A DNA stretch of 64,000 bases from contig NZ_JYLK01000002.1 of the NCBI RefSeq assembly GCF_001439805.1, positions 124,001 to 188,000 of the forward strand, read 5' to 3'. Both the position numbers and the translations under genes were made by a program. Below are positions 62,592 to 64,000 of this stretch, one piece after another (the first letter of the stretch is position 1; every line of letters begins with the position of its first letter). The notes below the pieces were generated by a model, which saw only the letters and a list, made by a program, of their open reading frames with translations, had not been told where the DNA came from and made no database searches. Source of the DNA: Pseudomonas trivialis (GTDB lineage Bacteria > Pseudomonadota > Gammaproteobacteria > Pseudomonadales > Pseudomonadaceae).

Positions 62592-63644
62592 TCAGAGCTC
62601 GCCGAGCCCATCGATCAACGCCTGGTTCTGCTCAGGCGTACCGATGCTGATCCGCAGGAACTGGGCAATCCGCGCCTGCTTGAAGTGCCGCACGATCACC
62701 CCTTGCTCACGCAGCTTGGCAGCCAGGCCTGCAGCATCATGTTGTGGGTGGCGGGCAAAGATGAAGTTGGCGGCCGACGGCAGCACTTCAAAGCCCTTTC
62801 CTTCCAGTTGCGCCACCAGCGTCTCACGGCTGTCGATCACCCGCTGGCAGGTGTTGGCGAAGTACTCGCGGTCCTCGAACGCCGCCGCCGCGCCAGCAAT
62901 CGCCAGGCGATCCAGCGGGTAGGAGTTGAAGCTGTTCTTGACCCGCTCCAGCGCTTCGATCAAATCCGGGTGGCCCACGGCCAGGCCCACGCGCAAACCG
63001 GCGAGTGACCGCGATTTGGACAGGGTCTGGGTGACCAGCAGATTCGAGTAGCGATCCACCAGACTGATGGCGGTGTCGCCGCCAAAATCGATATAGGCTT
63101 CATCGACCACTACCACCGAGTCGGGGTTGGCCTTGAGGATCTGTTCCACGGCGTCCAGCGCCAGCACGCAGCCGGTCGGGGCGTTCGGGTTGGGGAAGAT
63201 GATCCCGCCGTTGGGCCTTGAGTAGTCCGCCGCGCGAATCTGGAACTGCTCGTCCAGCGGCACCGGTTCGAACGTGATGCCGTAGAGACCGCAGTAAACC
63301 GGATAAAAGCTGTAGCTGATATCCGGAAACAGCAGCGGCAGGTCGTGCTGGAACAGGCCGTGGAAGATGTGCGCCAGCACCTCGTCGGAGCCGTTGCCGA
63401 GAAATACCTTGCCGGCATCGATCCGGTAATAGTCGGCCACGGCCTGCTTGAGCAGGTCGCTGTTGGGGTCCGGGTACAGGCGCAGGTTGTCGTTCAACTC
63501 GGCCTGCATCGCCGCCAGCGCCTTGGGCGACGGACCGTAGGGGTTTTCATTGGTGTTGAGCTTGACCAGTTTGGTCAGCTTGGGCTGCTCGCCGGGCACG
63601 TAAGGCACCAGGTCCTTGACGAAGGGGCTCCAGAATTTGCTCAT
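62592..63644 (-). CDS. hisC: Histidinol-phosphate aminotransferase
   Basis: A 350-residue PLP-dependent class II aminotransferase in histidine synthesis. [43 protein letters not shown], and the PLP-binding Lys in [18 protein letters not shown] are present. Located 3 bases after hisD on the same strand. Confidence 0.96.
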   Translation of the reverse strand: MSKFWSPFVKDLVPYVPGEQPKLTKLVKLNTNENPYGPSPKALAAMQAELNDNLRLYPDPNSDLLKQAVADYYRIDAGKVFLGNGSDEVLAHIFHGLFQHDLPLLFPDISYSFYPVYCGLYGITFEPVPLDEQFQIRAADYSRPNGGIIFPNPNAPTGCVLALDAVEQILKANPDSVVVVDEAYIDFGGDTAISLVDRYSNLLVTQTLSKSRSLAGLRVGLAVGHPDLIEALERVKNSFNSYPLDRLAIAGAAAAFEDREYFANTCQRVIDSRETLVAQLEGKGFEVLPSAANFIFARHPQHDAAGLAAKLREQGVIVRHFKQARIAQFLRISIGTPEQNQALIDGLGEL

Positions 63645-63647
63645 GGG

Positions 63648-64000
63648 TTATTTCCCCTCTTCAAGGATGCGGTATTCGGCGCTGCGCGCGTGGGCGCTCA
63701 GGGATTCGCCACGGGCCAGTACAGAGGCGGTCTTGCCCAGTTCGGAGGCGCCTTGCGGCGAGCAGAAGATGATCGACGAACGCTTCTGGAAGTCATACAC
63801 CCCCAACGGCGACGAGAAACGCGCCGTGCCGGAGGTGGGCAGCACATGGTTGGGACCTGCGCAGTAGTCACCCAGCGCTTCGCTGGTGTGACGACCCATG
63901 AAGATCGCACCGGCGTGGCGAATCGACGGCAGCCAGGCTTGCGGATCGGCCACCGACAGCTCCAGGTGTTCCGGCGCGATGCGGTTGGCCACTTCGATGG
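63648..64000 (-). CDS. hisD: Histidinol dehydrogenase, C-terminal part
   Basis: The 3' end of a gene that continues beyond the window edge. The visible 117 residues match the C-terminus of histidinol dehydrogenase: [29 protein letters not shown] with the His zinc ligands, and [15 protein letters not shown]. Completes the histidine operon order hisD-hisC. Confidence 0.95.
   Translation of the reverse strand, partial: IEVANRIAPEHLELSVADPQAWLPSIRHAGAIFMGRHTSEALGDYCAGPNHVLPTSGTARFSSPLGVYDFQKRSSIIFCSPQGASELGKTASVLARGESLSAHARSAEYRILEEGK

Overview
The window is a high-GC gammaproteobacterial chromosome segment, almost certainly from the Pseudomonas fluorescens group. The evidence is the gene content (PA4642-like protein, OprD porin, DUF1302/DUF1329 pair, Pseudomonas-type gene order around rnpB and the division cluster) and dispersed REP/REPIN palindromes built on the GGGGGCTTGCTCCCGAT motif typical of that group. 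No tRNA, rRNA, insertion sequence, prophage or CRISPR array is visible.

Layout. 1-3.4 kb: a Cys-cluster protein, two paralogous polar-amino-acid-type periplasmic binding proteins (one fused to a C-terminal RidA domain) and a small hypothetical. 3.5-9.9 kb: an efflux operon of RND adaptor, RND pump, response regulator and sensor kinase. 9.9-12.9 kb: OprD-family porin and a Cache-GGDEF diguanylate cyclase. 12.9-15.3 kb: an AT-richer accessory island with two tandem paralogous genes of unknown function. Each is preceded by a sequence matching the HrpL (type III secretion sigma factor) promoter consensus, and each protein has a type-III-effector-like N-terminus. 15.4-33.3 kb: the complete dcw cluster on the minus strand (mraZ-rsmH-ftsL-ftsI-murE-murF-mraY-murD-ftsW-murG-murC-ddlB-ftsQ-ftsA-ftsZ-lpxC), driven by a recognisable promoter overlapping three 10-bp-spaced MraZ-box repeats. 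33.5-39.4 kb: rnpB, rsmI, then lpoA-yraN-diaA-dolP and a divergent OmpA-like lipoprotein. 39.6-47.9 kb: a MalT-type LuxR regulator, DUF1329 and DUF1302 outer-membrane-associated proteins, and an acyl-CoA ligase, probably for uptake and activation of a hydrophobic acid. 48-53.7 kb: LysE-type exporter, 2-hydroxyacid dehydrogenase, rsmC, a yybP-ykoY (manganese) riboswitch with its GDT1-family Mn exporter, an M48 lipoprotein protease, a SRAP/HMCES protein and two small proteins. 53.8-64 kb: PlsC-type acyltransferase, small proteins, YajG-like lipoprotein, malate:quinone oxidoreductase with a long leader, PA4642-like protein, WbuC cupin, divergent hpt / upp-uraA (purine and pyrimidine salvage), then hisC and the 3' end of hisD.

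Most genes are housekeeping and recognisable. The least explained part is the 12.9-15.3 kb island. Other points of interest are the SBP-RidA fusion, the competing hairpins downstream of the Mn riboswitch, and the unexplained 0.7-kb region before mqo.
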